Notes: generated by a model from the sequence alone, not told the origin. DNA of 64,000 bases from Bdellovibrionales bacterium (GCA_016713885.1 JADJOF010000004.1:310001-374000), one strand, 5' to 3'. Positions 44,030 through 53,610 are shown, counted from the stretch's first letter. Made by a program: numbers and translations.

Positions 44030-45511
44030 GTGACAATACACCGACAAACTATTCGATTCTTGGCAAGACTGGCACTTGTGACTCTTGCGACAGCAACAGC
44101 CAATGCGACTTGTAAAACAACTCCGCTAACCGATAGCCAGCTCACCGAGACCGGTCTTCGACAATATCTTGAGAACACTAAAGCTCAAAAGATCAGACTT
44201 GACGAGTTTGTCTGCTGCCTACCCGAAGTCTTTAGCAAACAGTACTTCGTCGCCCACTCAAGCGTTGCTGCGCAAAACTCAATTCCATCAAGTCCACGCG
44301 TTGTCATGACCAACTTCACGCCAAGCGACAATTCTGTTCCCGAACTTCCGTCAGCCTTTTTTTCCATCAACGGCGGACACGCAAGTCTCAATCAGACCAA
44401 TTCCGTTGAAGCCGTATTGATCGATCGGAAAACCGGAAAAGTTGAACTCTACGATATCGATTTCTCGTCAGGCCATCCGGAGATGAGCAAACCAAACCCG
44501 CAAACATGTGTAAATTGTCATGGCACTTATGGCCGAGCCGATGCCGGCGGGATGCATTTGATTTTCGAAGGCCCCGATGTTTGGCCCCGCTTCGTCGGCG
44601 GCGGCGATGTCCTTCCGCTGGTCGAAGATGGAAAAACTCATACAGAACGAGATGCACTTCTCCGGAGGCTATCGAATGCGAGTTTGAAGTCGTTAAAAGA
44701 AAATCCACGATTCAAATGTCTTTCTCCAGCTGTTCCAGACGTACGCTTTCAAATGGAGCTTGATGCCGCCGTTGCGAAACTCAATCGTATAAGAGTGGCA
44801 CCGCTCATCGCTCAAACCAAAGACTACGAGAAGTTTAAATATGCCATCGCGGGAACCGACGTTTGCCCAACGATGCTCAACGATGTCAACTGTCAGCTAA
44901 CAGCAGGCGGGCCTAAGAAGACACCATGCAACTCATGGTTTACACCTGAGTCCCTTCATCTGTTTACTGATCAAAGCTCTCTACGTGACCAGATTCGGAA
45001 TGCCGATACGGTTCTTGAACTCGACCGAGTCGGCTTCGAGCTCTTTGAACAACAGAGGGTGAAAACTGAGAAGGCGATAAGGAAAGCCAATAGCGAACGG
45101 TCAGTCGCATCACTTGACTTTGACATCCGAGCTCGCGCGCTCCAGCCTCGAAAGAGACTACTCCCTCTCGCAACCGACGGAGTTCAAGACTTACTACTGA
45201 GAAAGTATGCCGTGGACACGGAGCTCTATCATGGCGGAATCAAACCGCTCACCCGATATCTCTTTGAGGCGCGCGGAATACCGACGGCAACATGGGGAAC
45301 CGATATCGTCGCCGGCTATCAGCGCCCAGCGGTTGGACTTAGCGAATTGTCGGCCATAGAACCTAAAAACGGCGACCTTCGGCAAATTCAATCGGCAGGC
45401 AATCTCTGCGATCGACTCAGAGCCGCAAGTATTGCCGCGACAAGCACGCTCGCTCCAAAGGCTTCTGGAGTCCTCCGAGCCAACACCAAGAAGCAGGGCC
45501 TATCGCGCTAA
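44030..45511 (+). CDS. Exported protein with one c-type heme motif
   Basis: The 493-residue product starts with GTG and a signal peptide (FLARLALVTLATATANA). A single CxxCH (Cys160, Cys163, His164, in PQTCVNCHGTYGRA) is preceded by a beta-rich region. No known cytochrome c fold was recognised around it, and no obvious Met ligand could be assigned. The remaining 330 residues include KTPCNSWFTPE and a basic helical stretch. It may be a periplasmic electron carrier or peroxidase-like protein; function is unknown. It overlaps tail to tail with the methyltransferase gene by 12 bases. Confidence 0.75.
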   Translation: MTIHRQTIRFLARLALVTLATATANATCKTTPLTDSQLTETGLRQYLENTKAQKIRLDEFVCCLPEVFSKQYFVAHSSVAAQNSIPSSPRVVMTNFTPSDNSVPELPSAFFSINGGHASLNQTNSVEAVLIDRKTGKVELYDIDFSSGHPEMSKPNPQTCVNCHGTYGRADAGGMHLIFEGPDVWPRFVGGGDVLPLVEDGKTHTERDALLRRLSNASLKSLKENPRFKCLSPAVPDVRFQMELDAAVAKLNRIRVAPLIAQTKDYEKFKYAIAGTDVCPTMLNDVNCQLTAGGPKKTPCNSWFTPESLHLFTDQSSLRDQIRNADTVLELDRVGFELFEQQRVKTEKAIRKANSERSVASLDFDIRARALQPRKRLLPLATDGVQDLLLRKYAVDTELYHGGIKPLTRYLFEARGIPTATWGTDIVAGYQRPAVGLSELSAIEPKNGDLRQIQSAGNLCDRLRAASIAATSTLAPKASGVLRANTKKQGLSR

Positions 45512-46129
45512 TCGACGCATCAAAATCTGCAGCGTGGCACTTGGCCCAGAATGCCCGGTTCCCTCTTGCACTTCGCGCTCGGTCGCCTGCAAGACTTCAA
45601 ACTCCACCGCAGTCTGGCCCGCCAGAAGCTCGCGGCGAACATCTTGTGGCTCACATAGAAGTGCCACATCCTTCGGGCCGCCCGTCCCAAACTCGAGCTG
45701 CTTTGGCGTGTAACCTTCAAAAATAAAAACGCCACCTGCTCGCAACGCTCCGGGCGTCCACTTATAAAACTCCTGCCTGAGCGTCAGGGGCAAGTGACAC
45801 CAAATGGAAACGATCGCGTCCCAATCGCCGCCCAAACTCTCAAACCCGTCATTCAAATCCATCACTCGGTAGTCGACTTCAACTCCAGAACTTTTCGCCA
45901 GCAGTAGTGCCTTATCACGCCCCACACTCGAAGCATCGACGGCCGTTACTTTAAAGCCCTGCTTCGCTAAGAAAACCGCATTTCGCCCTTCACCCTCACC
46001 CACCGAAAGCACGCGGGCTCCGGGCTTAAGCCCTTGTACTGTGAGCCGCAGAAAATCATTCGGCTTTGTTCCGTAGTAGTATTCGTCGGCCTTGTACTTC
46101 TCGTTCCACATTTCGGCGGTCTTACTCAT
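45500..46129 (-). CDS. SAM-dependent methyltransferase
   Basis: The class I methyltransferase fold is visible: RVLSVGEGEGRNAVFLAKQG (motif I), VTAVDASSVG and DAIVSIWCHLP. The opening MSKTAEMWNEKYKADEYYYGTKPNDFL resembles TehB/tellurite-resistance-like methyltransferases, but the substrate is unknown. ATG 46129 is fixed by an ATGA overlap with the DUF721 gene. About 209 residues is normal. Confidence 0.85.
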   Translation of the reverse strand: MSKTAEMWNEKYKADEYYYGTKPNDFLRLTVQGLKPGARVLSVGEGEGRNAVFLAKQGFKVTAVDASSVGRDKALLLAKSSGVEVDYRVMDLNDGFESLGGDWDAIVSIWCHLPLTLRQEFYKWTPGALRAGGVFIFEGYTPKQLEFGTGGPKDVALLCEPQDVRRELLAGQTAVEFEVLQATEREVQEGTGHSGPSATLQILMRRLAR

Positions 46130-46503
46130 TGATTCGGTCCCGGTCCGGGCCCCTGGCCCTGTCGTTGATTGGTGGTAAAGCGAACCTCTTTGCACCACTC
46201 ACGCCCCAAGTGCCGATTCACTTTCTGCTTGATGTCGTCTTTGACGTACCAAAGCTCTTGCATCCACGTCGGATGCCCCACCCACACGTCCAAAATACCG
46301 TCAAAATACGCCACCGGCTTACAGAGTTTCGCCAGGCGTTCCCCCACCACTTGTGGCCACTGCGTTTCCAGTTGCAAGCGGAGAAATCCGCTCGCCAGAG
46401 GACTCTGGACATTCCGCATTAAGCCTTTTAGAAGATCCGAGGCCGGAGCCATGGTGTCTTCACCTTTTCGGCGCCGGGCGCGGGTTTTAGGGTCATCTGC
46501 CAT
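46126..46503 (-). CDS. DUF721/DciA-like protein
   Basis: The 125-residue protein has the DUF721 core: QWPQVVGERLAKLCKPVAYFDGILDVWVGHPTWMQELWYVKDDI (core WPQVVGERLAK and LDVWVGHPTWMQEL). DciA members load the replicative helicase in bacteria lacking DnaC. The C-terminus is a short Gln/Gly/Pro tail. It is divergent from trmFO (30 bases apart) and overlaps the methyltransferase gene. Confidence 0.78.
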   Translation of the reverse strand: MADDPKTRARRRKGEDTMAPASDLLKGLMRNVQSPLASGFLRLQLETQWPQVVGERLAKLCKPVAYFDGILDVWVGHPTWMQELWYVKDDIKQKVNRHLGREWCKEVRFTTNQRQGQGPGPGPNQ

Positions 46504-46533
46504 GTGGCCTAGCCTATATCAAAGGATGCGGAT

Positions 46534-48024
46534 ATGCCAAATGCCACAAAACAGATTCACGTCGTCGGCGCAGGCCTTGCCGGCTCAGAATGCGCGCTGC
46601 AGCTCGCAGAAAAACTTGGACCCAGCGGCTATAAAATAGTCCTCCACGAAATGCGCGGCAGCAGCGGCGGCGTCACCACGCCAGCCCACCGCTCCAATGA
46701 TTGCGCTGAACTTGTTTGCTCAAATTCATTCGGCTCCCTTGCCGCACACGCAGCACCCGGCCTCCTTAAATGGGAAGCCGAAACTTTGGGCTCTAAAATT
46801 CTAGAGAGCGCGCTCGATGCCCGCGTTCCCGCTGGCCAAGCTCTCGGCATGGATCGCGAAAAATTCGCAAGCCTCGTCACCTCTAGAGTCGCAGCCCACC
46901 CTCACATCGAAATCCGCCGCGAGCTCATCACCTCTCTCGACGCGGTCCCACGGCCCGCCGTCATCGCAACCGGTCCGCTCACGCACGAATCCCTTGCACA
47001 ATCCATCCGCGAGCATTTCACATCGAACGACTCCGCAAGTGAGTTCCTCTACTTCTTTGATGCGATTGCGCCGATCGTCGCCGCCGACAGCATCAACAGC
47101 AAAATCGCCTGGAAGGCCGATCGCTGGGATCGCGGCACCAAGGACTACTGGAATTGCCCGATGACGAAAAAGGAGTACTACTTCTTTATCGACGCCATCC
47201 GCGACGCGAAAAAAATCGAGCCAAAAGAGTTCGAAAAGGACACGCCGTTTTTTGAGTCGTGCATGCCAATCGAAGCGATTCTCGCCCGCGGCCCAATGAC
47301 TCTGCGCTTTGGCCCGATGAGTCCCAAGGGACTTCCGGATCCCCGCACCGGCAACAATCCCTTCGCTGTCGTGCAGCTCCGTCAGGATAACGCCGAGGGC
47401 ACCGCTTACAACATGGTCGGCTTTCAAACGAAGATGGCCTATGGCGATCAAAAATCCGTGTTCCGCTTGATTCCAGGTCTCGAGGAGGCCGAGTTTCTAA
47501 AACTTGGCAGCATCCACAGAAACCTGTATCTCAACACGCCCAAACTTTTGAACGCCGACCTCTCATCGAAAAAAGACCCATGGCTTTTCTTTGCGGGCCA
47601 GATCACCGGTGTTGAGGGTTATTTCGAGTCAACTTGCATGGGTTGGCTTGTCGCTCATTTGTTGACGACAAAACTTCGCGGCGAGTCCATTGAAAGCGCA
47701 CTTCCACCGCGCGAATCGGCACTGGGCTCACTCCACCGCGCGATCACCGACGAAACCAAGATCGCCCATTTTCAGCCGACCAATATCAACTTCGGCCACA
47801 TGCCGGAGCCCCCAGGTTTTGAGTGGGCCGCAGCCCAGGCGGTCGGGCGCAAAGTCGATAAGGTACAAAAAAAGGAAGAGCAGATTCGCCTGGCGAAGCT
47901 CGCAATGGGAGAATGGGCTCGTGATCGCGGTATCGCCCGACCCGCCGTTCGCGTTGAAAGTGCCGCGCAGGCACTTTTGGCGTTGGCGGAACCGGCCGCG
48001 ACAGAAACGACGGCTGCTCCTTAG
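46534..48024 (+). CDS. trmFO: Folate/FAD-dependent tRNA (uracil-54-C5)-methyltransferase TrmFO
   Basis: TrmFO makes m5U54 in tRNA using methylene-tetrahydrofolate and FADH2. The FAD loop is VVGAGLAGSECALQLA (residues 10-25), followed by the family blocks CAELVCSNSFGS, GPLTH, FFDAIAPIVAADSI and NPFAVVQLRQDN. GVEGYFESTCMGW supplies a family cysteine. The 496 residues include an Ala/Glu-rich tail of about 50 beyond the usual 440. Confidence 0.95.
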   Translation: MPNATKQIHVVGAGLAGSECALQLAEKLGPSGYKIVLHEMRGSSGGVTTPAHRSNDCAELVCSNSFGSLAAHAAPGLLKWEAETLGSKILESALDARVPAGQALGMDREKFASLVTSRVAAHPHIEIRRELITSLDAVPRPAVIATGPLTHESLAQSIREHFTSNDSASEFLYFFDAIAPIVAADSINSKIAWKADRWDRGTKDYWNCPMTKKEYYFFIDAIRDAKKIEPKEFEKDTPFFESCMPIEAILARGPMTLRFGPMSPKGLPDPRTGNNPFAVVQLRQDNAEGTAYNMVGFQTKMAYGDQKSVFRLIPGLEEAEFLKLGSIHRNLYLNTPKLLNADLSSKKDPWLFFAGQITGVEGYFESTCMGWLVAHLLTTKLRGESIESALPPRESALGSLHRAITDETKIAHFQPTNINFGHMPEPPGFEWAAAQAVGRKVDKVQKKEEQIRLAKLAMGEWARDRGIARPAVRVESAAQALLALAEPAATETTAAP

Positions 48025-48125
48025 CTCAAGCCACAGCCATGCTCACCTTTGCCGCCCAGAAAGCGGTGCGTCATAAATCGCCAATCGCGCAAGTTTTGCA
48101 GGGTTCCTGATGCCCAGACCGCCAT
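48021..48125 (-). CDS. Possible very small protein opposite the trmFO end
   Basis: A 34-codon frame (MAVWASGTLQNLRDWRFMTH to HGCGLS) fills the trmFO-kinase gap on the opposite strand and has protein-like codon use. No ribosome site was found and the frame could be extended upstream to 48206 only by overlapping the kinase start. Probably chance; kept because nothing else explains the gap. Confidence 0.2.
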   Translation of the reverse strand: MAVWASGTLQNLRDWRFMTHRFLGGKGEHGCGLS

Positions 48126-48168
48126 TAAGTGACGCCCATCCGGTCCGCGCTTTGCTCTATCCAAATAT

Positions 48169-49233
48169 GTGAAAGAGCTGTGGTTTTTTATTACAGGAGT
48201 TCTCATTTCCGCAGCCTTAAGCGGCGTCGTTTCGCTTCGCCAGTCGGAGCAGGCAACCGCACGTTATGTTTCGGTGTGGGAAGAAGAAATCGCACGCGAG
48301 TTGCTGCTCAAAACCAAGAGTCCACTCCTTCACAAAGTCGAAACGCAGCTTCAAGACATTGCGTCCGATGTGGAAGCCTGTGACGGTGCCAAGCAGTTCC
48401 AACAGAATTTGGCAGTCACACTGTATGGAACCCCCGCGGGTTCCATTCGCGTTTGCCGCGCTCCACTGAAAACGGCAGTCCAAGCCGCACGTTCGCCGGT
48501 CTTTCTTGTTGGGACTTTGCTTTCGCTTATTCTCGCCATGTCACTCTTCATGCGACGACGACGCGAGGAATGGCAGAGCCTCGAGCTGTCGCGAAATCTC
48601 GAGATGGCGGAGCAGTTCTCGTCAATGGCAAGACACGTCGCCCACGATATCCGAGCACCGCTGTCGGCACTGACGGCACTCACGCAAACCGATACCGATC
48701 TCAATGAATCGCGAGAGCTTCTTGAGCTTACTACCCACCGGATCAATGGCATTGCCGATGGGCTTCTTGCGAAGGGGCGCTTGGCCGCAGCCCATGAGAC
48801 GAAACTGAAACGTAGCCTCGAGCAGGTTCTCAAAGAAGCTCGGCTCTTAAGCCCGCACCATCGGTTCACGGTCGGCGCCATCGATGACGCCCTTGAACTG
48901 CCTGTTCAACCGCTGGATTTCGAACGCATGCTGAGCAATCTCATCAACAATGCGATTGAGGCGACGGCAGCGACACCGACTCCGCACATTCAAATCAATG
49001 CCGTGAAAACATCCAATCTCCTCACATTGAATATCACCGACAATGGCGTCGGCGTTCCAAAAAACCTGATCAACGAGCTCGGCCGGCGGCCCATCAGTGC
49101 CGGAAAGAGCAATGGCAATGGGCTTGGCGTCTACGGTGCGAAAAACTTCATGGATCGAGCGCGCGGCCGATTCCGCGTCAGTTCAAACCAGAGTGGAACA
49201 TGCATCGAGCTGGAGTTTCCGCTCACTCGGTAA
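48169..49233 (+). CDS. Orphan sensor histidine kinase
   Basis: The 354-residue kinase has membrane segments at about 5-23 and 110-127 enclosing an 85-residue periplasmic sensor. Next come the phospho-acceptor helix ARHVAHDIRAPLSALTAL (His159), the N box NLINNAIEA, G1 DNGVGVP and G2 NGNGLGVYG. No response regulator is adjacent, so its partner is elsewhere. The GTG start lacks a clear ribosome site. Confidence 0.87.
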   Translation: MKELWFFITGVLISAALSGVVSLRQSEQATARYVSVWEEEIARELLLKTKSPLLHKVETQLQDIASDVEACDGAKQFQQNLAVTLYGTPAGSIRVCRAPLKTAVQAARSPVFLVGTLLSLILAMSLFMRRRREEWQSLELSRNLEMAEQFSSMARHVAHDIRAPLSALTALTQTDTDLNESRELLELTTHRINGIADGLLAKGRLAAAHETKLKRSLEQVLKEARLLSPHHRFTVGAIDDALELPVQPLDFERMLSNLINNAIEATAATPTPHIQINAVKTSNLLTLNITDNGVGVPKNLINELGRRPISAGKSNGNGLGVYGAKNFMDRARGRFRVSSNQSGTCIELEFPLTR

Positions 49234-50131
49234 CAAAACCCAACTGCTCCTCAAGTGTCTTTTCAAACTTTGCGCGCGGACGCGGCGGTTTTCGATCGAG
49301 CACTTTTCGATCGATACCGTCATTCATTCGAAATGAGAGAAACAACAGCCGCGGCCAGCCGACACCATCTTTGAAGTCTCTCAACTTGGTCACAAACTGA
49401 AACGCGCGGTCCGAGCAAAGCACCCGCACTCGCTCCTCTGTGCGAAGCGCAGTCCCTGCGTCCGCGACGCCTCGAGCGGTGATCTCAAGCTCGGAAACGT
49501 CAAAGGTCGAAAGACGCACGCGAAGTGCGGTGCCCTTCTCGAGTTCGACGTTTTCAACTAAGCAAGGAAACTGCACGGTGACACCAGGGCCGTCGGCTGA
49601 AAGATCCAAGGACAGTTCTTTCAATCCCTCGCCACCGTCGGCATTCACCGTTTGAGTGAGCTGATCGATCTTAAGACCCCAAGGATTTTCAGCACTCGGC
49701 GCAAACGCTTTCAACTCAAATCGCGTGTAGGCAAGAAGCGGTGTTTCGGCGCGACCATCATTTAACCGAATTCGAATCGCCGCCTCATAGTGTCCGCTCC
49801 CATTGAGCGCGCGTAAAAAATGAAGTCGCCCCACTTGCGACATTCCAGACTTCTCGATTTTCGAAGCCAAACGTTCCACTTCGCCAAGCTTCTCTTCGCG
49901 CTGCTGATCCGCAAGTAAAAAGGCCAGTGCAGTCTGCGTGCTGCGAAAGCTTGCGGCCTGAAATGTATAGAGGCGATCGGCAAAATCGCGAATAAACCGA
50001 AGGCGCTCAAAATCGGAGCTTTCGCGTGACGGCACAACCGGCGCCGCCGAGGGCCGATTCAATACCGCAACCGCCCAACCAACAGAAGCAATCAGAGCCC
50101 AAACAGAAACAACCACGACGAGCTTCTTCAG
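49223..50131 (-). CDS. Membrane-anchored protein of unknown function, possible CTG start
   Basis: The N-terminus reads (L)KKLVVVVSVWALIASVGWAV if started at CTG 50131, a typical basic-plus-hydrophobic anchor; the first standard start is GTG 50116, inside the hydrophobic part. CTG overlaps the preceding TGA as CTGA, mirroring the ATGA overlaps elsewhere, and GGGGAG lies six bases upstream. The rest (about 270 residues) has a helical segment (60-110) and beta-rich C-terminal half. No family was recognised. It is probably inner-membrane-anchored with a periplasmic domain and acts with the lipoprotein encoded before it. It overlaps the kinase end. Confidence 0.65.
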   Translation of the reverse strand: MKKLVVVVSVWALIASVGWAVAVLNRPSAAPVVPSRESSDFERLRFIRDFADRLYTFQAASFRSTQTALAFLLADQQREEKLGEVERLASKIEKSGMSQVGRLHFLRALNGSGHYEAAIRIRLNDGRAETPLLAYTRFELKAFAPSAENPWGLKIDQLTQTVNADGGEGLKELSLDLSADGPGVTVQFPCLVENVELEKGTALRVRLSTFDVSELEITARGVADAGTALRTEERVRVLCSDRAFQFVTKLRDFKDGVGWPRLLFLSFRMNDGIDRKVLDRKPPRPRAKFEKTLEEQLGFVTE

Positions 50132-50661
50132 TTCGCACTCCCCTTCGCATCACTTTCGCCGACCGGCACAAGCTCCACCATACGGTCTTGATGATAGAGA
50201 CGACTTGGTCCCGCTTTCACCCACCGATCAGTTTGAAAGGGCTTCCACTTCGCCTTCTTTCCCGAACCCGAAAATAGATCTTCGCCCGAACCGGCACCGG
50301 TGCCAGAGCCGGCCTTGAAGTAACCGCTTCCTTCTTTCAATAAAACCGTGTTCGCGTTCTGAATCACCTGTAACTGAAGATTCAACTTTTCATTTTCAGA
50401 TCGCAGTGCGGCCGACTCGGCATCAGTGCCCCAAAAAAGATCCGCCGCAAAGTAGGATACAAGGCCAACAATCGCGCCCCAGTACGAGGAATGGAGTTCG
50501 CGGCGCTCTCCACTTGGCGTCACCGAAGCCCCAACCACGGAGCCGACAATCACACCGGCACCCGCCGCCGACCAGCGCTTTTCTCTGGACGACATCGACG
50601 CGCAACCAGAACTCAAACTCACGACCGCAACAAGCAGGAGCAAACGCAGAACAGGTTTCAT
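50128..50661 (-). CDS. Lipoprotein with glycine-zipper-like segment
   Basis: The signal peptide ends in the lipobox LSSGC (Cys20). A glycine-rich hydrophobic stretch (AAGAGVIVGSVVGASV and SYWGAIVGLVSYFAADLF) follows, then a coiled coil (SENEKLNLQLQVIQN) and a Ser/Gly linker. At 177 residues it resembles small outer-membrane lipoproteins, with no specific family. It precedes and overlaps the membrane protein gene by CTGA, suggesting an envelope pair. Confidence 0.75.
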   Translation of the reverse strand: MKPVLRLLLLVAVVSLSSGCASMSSREKRWSAAGAGVIVGSVVGASVTPSGERRELHSSYWGAIVGLVSYFAADLFWGTDAESAALRSENEKLNLQLQVIQNANTVLLKEGSGYFKAGSGTGAGSGEDLFSGSGKKAKWKPFQTDRWVKAGPSRLYHQDRMVELVPVGESDAKGSAN

Positions 50662-50684
50662 TTCAACATTGTTTTAAACGTGCG

Positions 50685-51695
50685 TCAGATCGTCAATGAT
50701 TGGCGCTTTTTCTCCCAGAGAAACTGGGTCCGACAAATCGTCTCAAGCGAGTCAAAGCGAGGCTTCCAGCCCAACATTTCCTTAATCAGCCGCGGATCCG
50801 CCGCCAAGTACGGTGGATCTCCAGGTCGGCGCTCGCCGATCTCCACCCGAAACGGAACACCGGAAATGCGCTTCATCTCCTCAATCACCTCAAGCACCGA
50901 GTACGGCTGACCATAGCCGACATTCAGCACAGCCGACCGCTCGCCTGCCTGAAGCGCCCGAAGTGCCAACACGTGCGCATCGACCACATCTTCAATGTGA
51001 ATATAGTCGCGCACACAGGTGCCATCCGGAGTTGGATAGTCAGAGCCAAATACGTGGACGACCTCACGTCGCCCGACTGCCGCTTCGGCCGCGACATTCA
51101 CAAGATGACTCGCCATCGGCCGCATCTGCCCGAGGCTCAAGTCAACGCGAGCACCAGCAGGATTGAAGTAGCGAAGTGTCATCGCCCGCGCCGCCGGATG
51201 TACCGCCAAGAGATCGTGCAGCATCGTCTCGGTCATAAGCTTGCTTCGACCATATGGATTAATCGGAACGAGCGGCGCCGACTCGGGAATCAACCCGCGT
51301 CCAGCAAAGTTTCCGTAGATCGTTCCCGACGACGAAAAAATCAACGCCTGCACCCCGGCACGAAGAGCAAAATCATAAAGCCTGAGCGAGCACACCACAT
51401 TGTTTTCATAGTAACGAGCGGGCTCGCGAACACTCTCGTCGACAAGAATGAGCGCCGCAAAGTGAATCACAGCACTAAAGCCACCGCTCTCGCTCCAGGC
51501 TCGCTCAAGGACGGCGACATCGCCGCACGAACCTTCAATAAGTCGAACGCCCTCAGGAACTGCCGCGCGGTTGCCGGTTCCAAAACCGCTGCGCAAAAGG
51601 TCAATCACTGTGACATCGTATCCAGCCTCAACAAGAGCTCGCACCGTGTGCGAACCAATGTAGCCAGCGCCACCGGTGACCAGAACACGCTTCAC
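50685..51695 (-). CDS. galE: UDP-glucose 4-epimerase
   Basis: An extended SDR fold with NAD loop GGAGYIGSH (8-16), the catalytic Ser in SSSGTIYG and Tyr/Lys in YGRSK, plus FNPAGA and the family block VRDYIHIEDVVDAH. It interconverts UDP-glucose and UDP-galactose. At 336 residues it is normal. The gene overlaps rmlA by four bases and is probably in one transcript with rmlB and rmlA for surface polysaccharide. Confidence 0.92.
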   Translation of the reverse strand: MKRVLVTGGAGYIGSHTVRALVEAGYDVTVIDLLRSGFGTGNRAAVPEGVRLIEGSCGDVAVLERAWSESGGFSAVIHFAALILVDESVREPARYYENNVVCSLRLYDFALRAGVQALIFSSSGTIYGNFAGRGLIPESAPLVPINPYGRSKLMTETMLHDLLAVHPAARAMTLRYFNPAGARVDLSLGQMRPMASHLVNVAAEAAVGRREVVHVFGSDYPTPDGTCVRDYIHIEDVVDAHVLALRALQAGERSAVLNVGYGQPYSVLEVIEEMKRISGVPFRVEIGERRPGDPPYLAADPRLIKEMLGWKPRFDSLETICRTQFLWEKKRQSLTI

Positions 51696-52555
51696 GAAAT
51701 CAGCTTTCTCACATATTCCGTATAGAGACTCTTTGGCATCGTCTCAACAACCTTCGCCAGCTGTTCTCGGCTTAAAAACTTTTTGAAGAGTGCGATCTCT
51801 TCAAGGCACGCAATCTTTAAACCTTGCCGACGCTCGATCGTCGAAACAAAATTCGCCGAATCCAAGAGGGCCGCCTCCGTTCCCATATCCAGCCACGCCA
51901 TTCCACGACCGAATGCCTGAACACTCAAATCGCCGCGACGAAGATACTCGCGGTTCACGTCGGTGATCTCGAACTCACCTCGCGCACTGGGTTTTAGCGC
52001 CCTTGCAATCGAAACCACACTGTTGTCGTAAAAATAAAGTCCGGTCACGGCCCAGTTCGAGCGCGGCACCTTTGGCTTCTCTTCAATCGAAAGCGCGCGA
52101 TAGCCCTTGTCAAATTCAACAACGCCGTAGCGCTCGGGATCTTGCACGTGGTAGGCAAACACCTGTGCGCCCTTTGTTAAACCTGCGGCATCTTCCAACA
52201 TCTTCGTTAAGCCTTCGCCGTAGAAAATATTGTCACCCAAGATCAAACAAACTGAATCAGAGCCGATGAACTTCTCACCAATGGTAAAGGCCTGTGCGAT
52301 TCCCGCCGGCTTTTCCTGCTCGGCATACTCAAAGCGAACGCCAAGGCGCTCACCCGATCCCATCAGCGAACGAATCATCGGCAAATCGCGAGGCGTTGAG
52401 ATGATCAGAATCTCGCGGATTCCGGCGAGCATCAAAACCGAAATGGGATAGTAAATTGCCGGTTTATCGTAAACAGGCAGAAGCTGTTTTGAAACAGCGC
52501 TGGTGCATGGATAGAGTCGCGTGCCACTGCCACCGGCCAATACAATCCCCTTCAC
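51692..52555 (-). CDS. rmlA: Glucose-1-phosphate thymidylyltransferase
   Basis: RmlA makes dTDP-glucose from glucose 1-phosphate and dTTP. The nucleotidyltransferase signature KGIVLAGGSGTRLYPCT starts the protein, and YDKPAIYYPISVLMLAGI and LILGDNIFYG are diagnostic. I start it at GTG 52555, which overlaps the rmlB stop (GTGA); an upstream extension has no family match. The 287 residues are normal. Confidence 0.94.
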   Translation of the reverse strand: MKGIVLAGGSGTRLYPCTSAVSKQLLPVYDKPAIYYPISVLMLAGIREILIISTPRDLPMIRSLMGSGERLGVRFEYAEQEKPAGIAQAFTIGEKFIGSDSVCLILGDNIFYGEGLTKMLEDAAGLTKGAQVFAYHVQDPERYGVVEFDKGYRALSIEEKPKVPRSNWAVTGLYFYDNSVVSIARALKPSARGEFEITDVNREYLRRGDLSVQAFGRGMAWLDMGTEAALLDSANFVSTIERRQGLKIACLEEIALFKKFLSREQLAKVVETMPKSLYTEYVRKLIS

Positions 52556-53610
52556 GCCTTCCTCCCCATCACTGTTTTCATCCAGTCCTGATTTGCTAAG
52601 TACCAACCGACCGTGGCCTTAAGCCCCTCTTCAAAAGAAGTGAACTCGCGCTTAAAGCCCAACTCACGCTCTGCCTTCGCATCGTCGATCGCATAGCGCC
52701 AATCGTGACCTTTGCGATCCTCAACAAACGTGATCTGTTCGCGATAAGACTTTCCGTCTGCACGCGGCCGAACTCGATCAAGCTCGTCGCAAATCGCTTC
52801 GACTACATTCAGATTGCGGCGCTCACTGCGACCGCCAAAGCAATACGACTCGCCCGGAAGTCCTTTTTCGATGGCAAGCATAATTCCGCGACAATGATCG
52901 CTCACATGAATCCAATCGCGCACGTTGTGTCCCGTTCCATAGACTGGAAGCGGACGACCACTCAGCGCGCAGTTGATCATGTGAGGAATCAGCTTCTCCG
53001 GAAACTGCCTTGGACCATAGTTGTTTGAGCAGTTGGTGACAATCACCGGCAATTGGAAAGTGTGATTCCACGCCCGCGCCAAGTGATCGCCACTTGCTTT
53101 TGAAGCCGAATACGGAGATGAGGGCGCATATGGTGTTAGCTCAGTGAACGCTCCGGTCTCGCCAAGCTGACCAAAAACTTCGTCGGTTGAAACTTGAACA
53201 AAGCGAAACTCACTTTTTTCTTCTGGCGTTCGATCGCTCCAAGACCGCAGCGAGGCGTCGAGAAGATTAAATACACCCAACACATTCGTCTCAACAAAAA
53301 CGCCGGCCGACTCAATCGAACGGTCGACATGACTTTCGGCTGCAAAGTTCACCACGACATCAAAATTCTCACGCTCAAACAGTGCGCCCACAAGCGATCG
53401 ATCGCAGATGCTCCCCTGCACAAATTCATAGTGCCGCTTCAAGCGCCCCTCGTGCCGGGCACGATCCGTCGCTTGATCCAAATTGGCCTGATGGCCTGCG
53501 TACGTCATCGCATCGAGCACGACGACACGCGACTCGGAACCAACGAGAAGTTGTTCAATAAAAGTGCTTCCAATAAATCCGGCGGCTCCGGTCACAAGAT
53601 ATCGACGCAT
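52552..53610 (-). CDS. rmlB: dTDP-glucose 4,6-dehydratase
   Basis: An SDR with GAAGFIGS (8-15), the TDE catalytic motif STDEVFG, YSASKAS with Tyr and Lys, and NNYGPRQFPEKLIP. It makes dTDP-4-keto-6-deoxyglucose for deoxysugar synthesis. The 352 residues are normal. rmlC and rmlD are not adjacent. It is divergent from the glycosyltransferase gene. Confidence 0.94.
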   Translation of the reverse strand: MRRYLVTGAAGFIGSTFIEQLLVGSESRVVVLDAMTYAGHQANLDQATDRARHEGRLKRHYEFVQGSICDRSLVGALFERENFDVVVNFAAESHVDRSIESAGVFVETNVLGVFNLLDASLRSWSDRTPEEKSEFRFVQVSTDEVFGQLGETGAFTELTPYAPSSPYSASKASGDHLARAWNHTFQLPVIVTNCSNNYGPRQFPEKLIPHMINCALSGRPLPVYGTGHNVRDWIHVSDHCRGIMLAIEKGLPGESYCFGGRSERRNLNVVEAICDELDRVRPRADGKSYREQITFVEDRKGHDWRYAIDDAKAERELGFKREFTSFEEGLKATVGWYLANQDWMKTVMGRKA

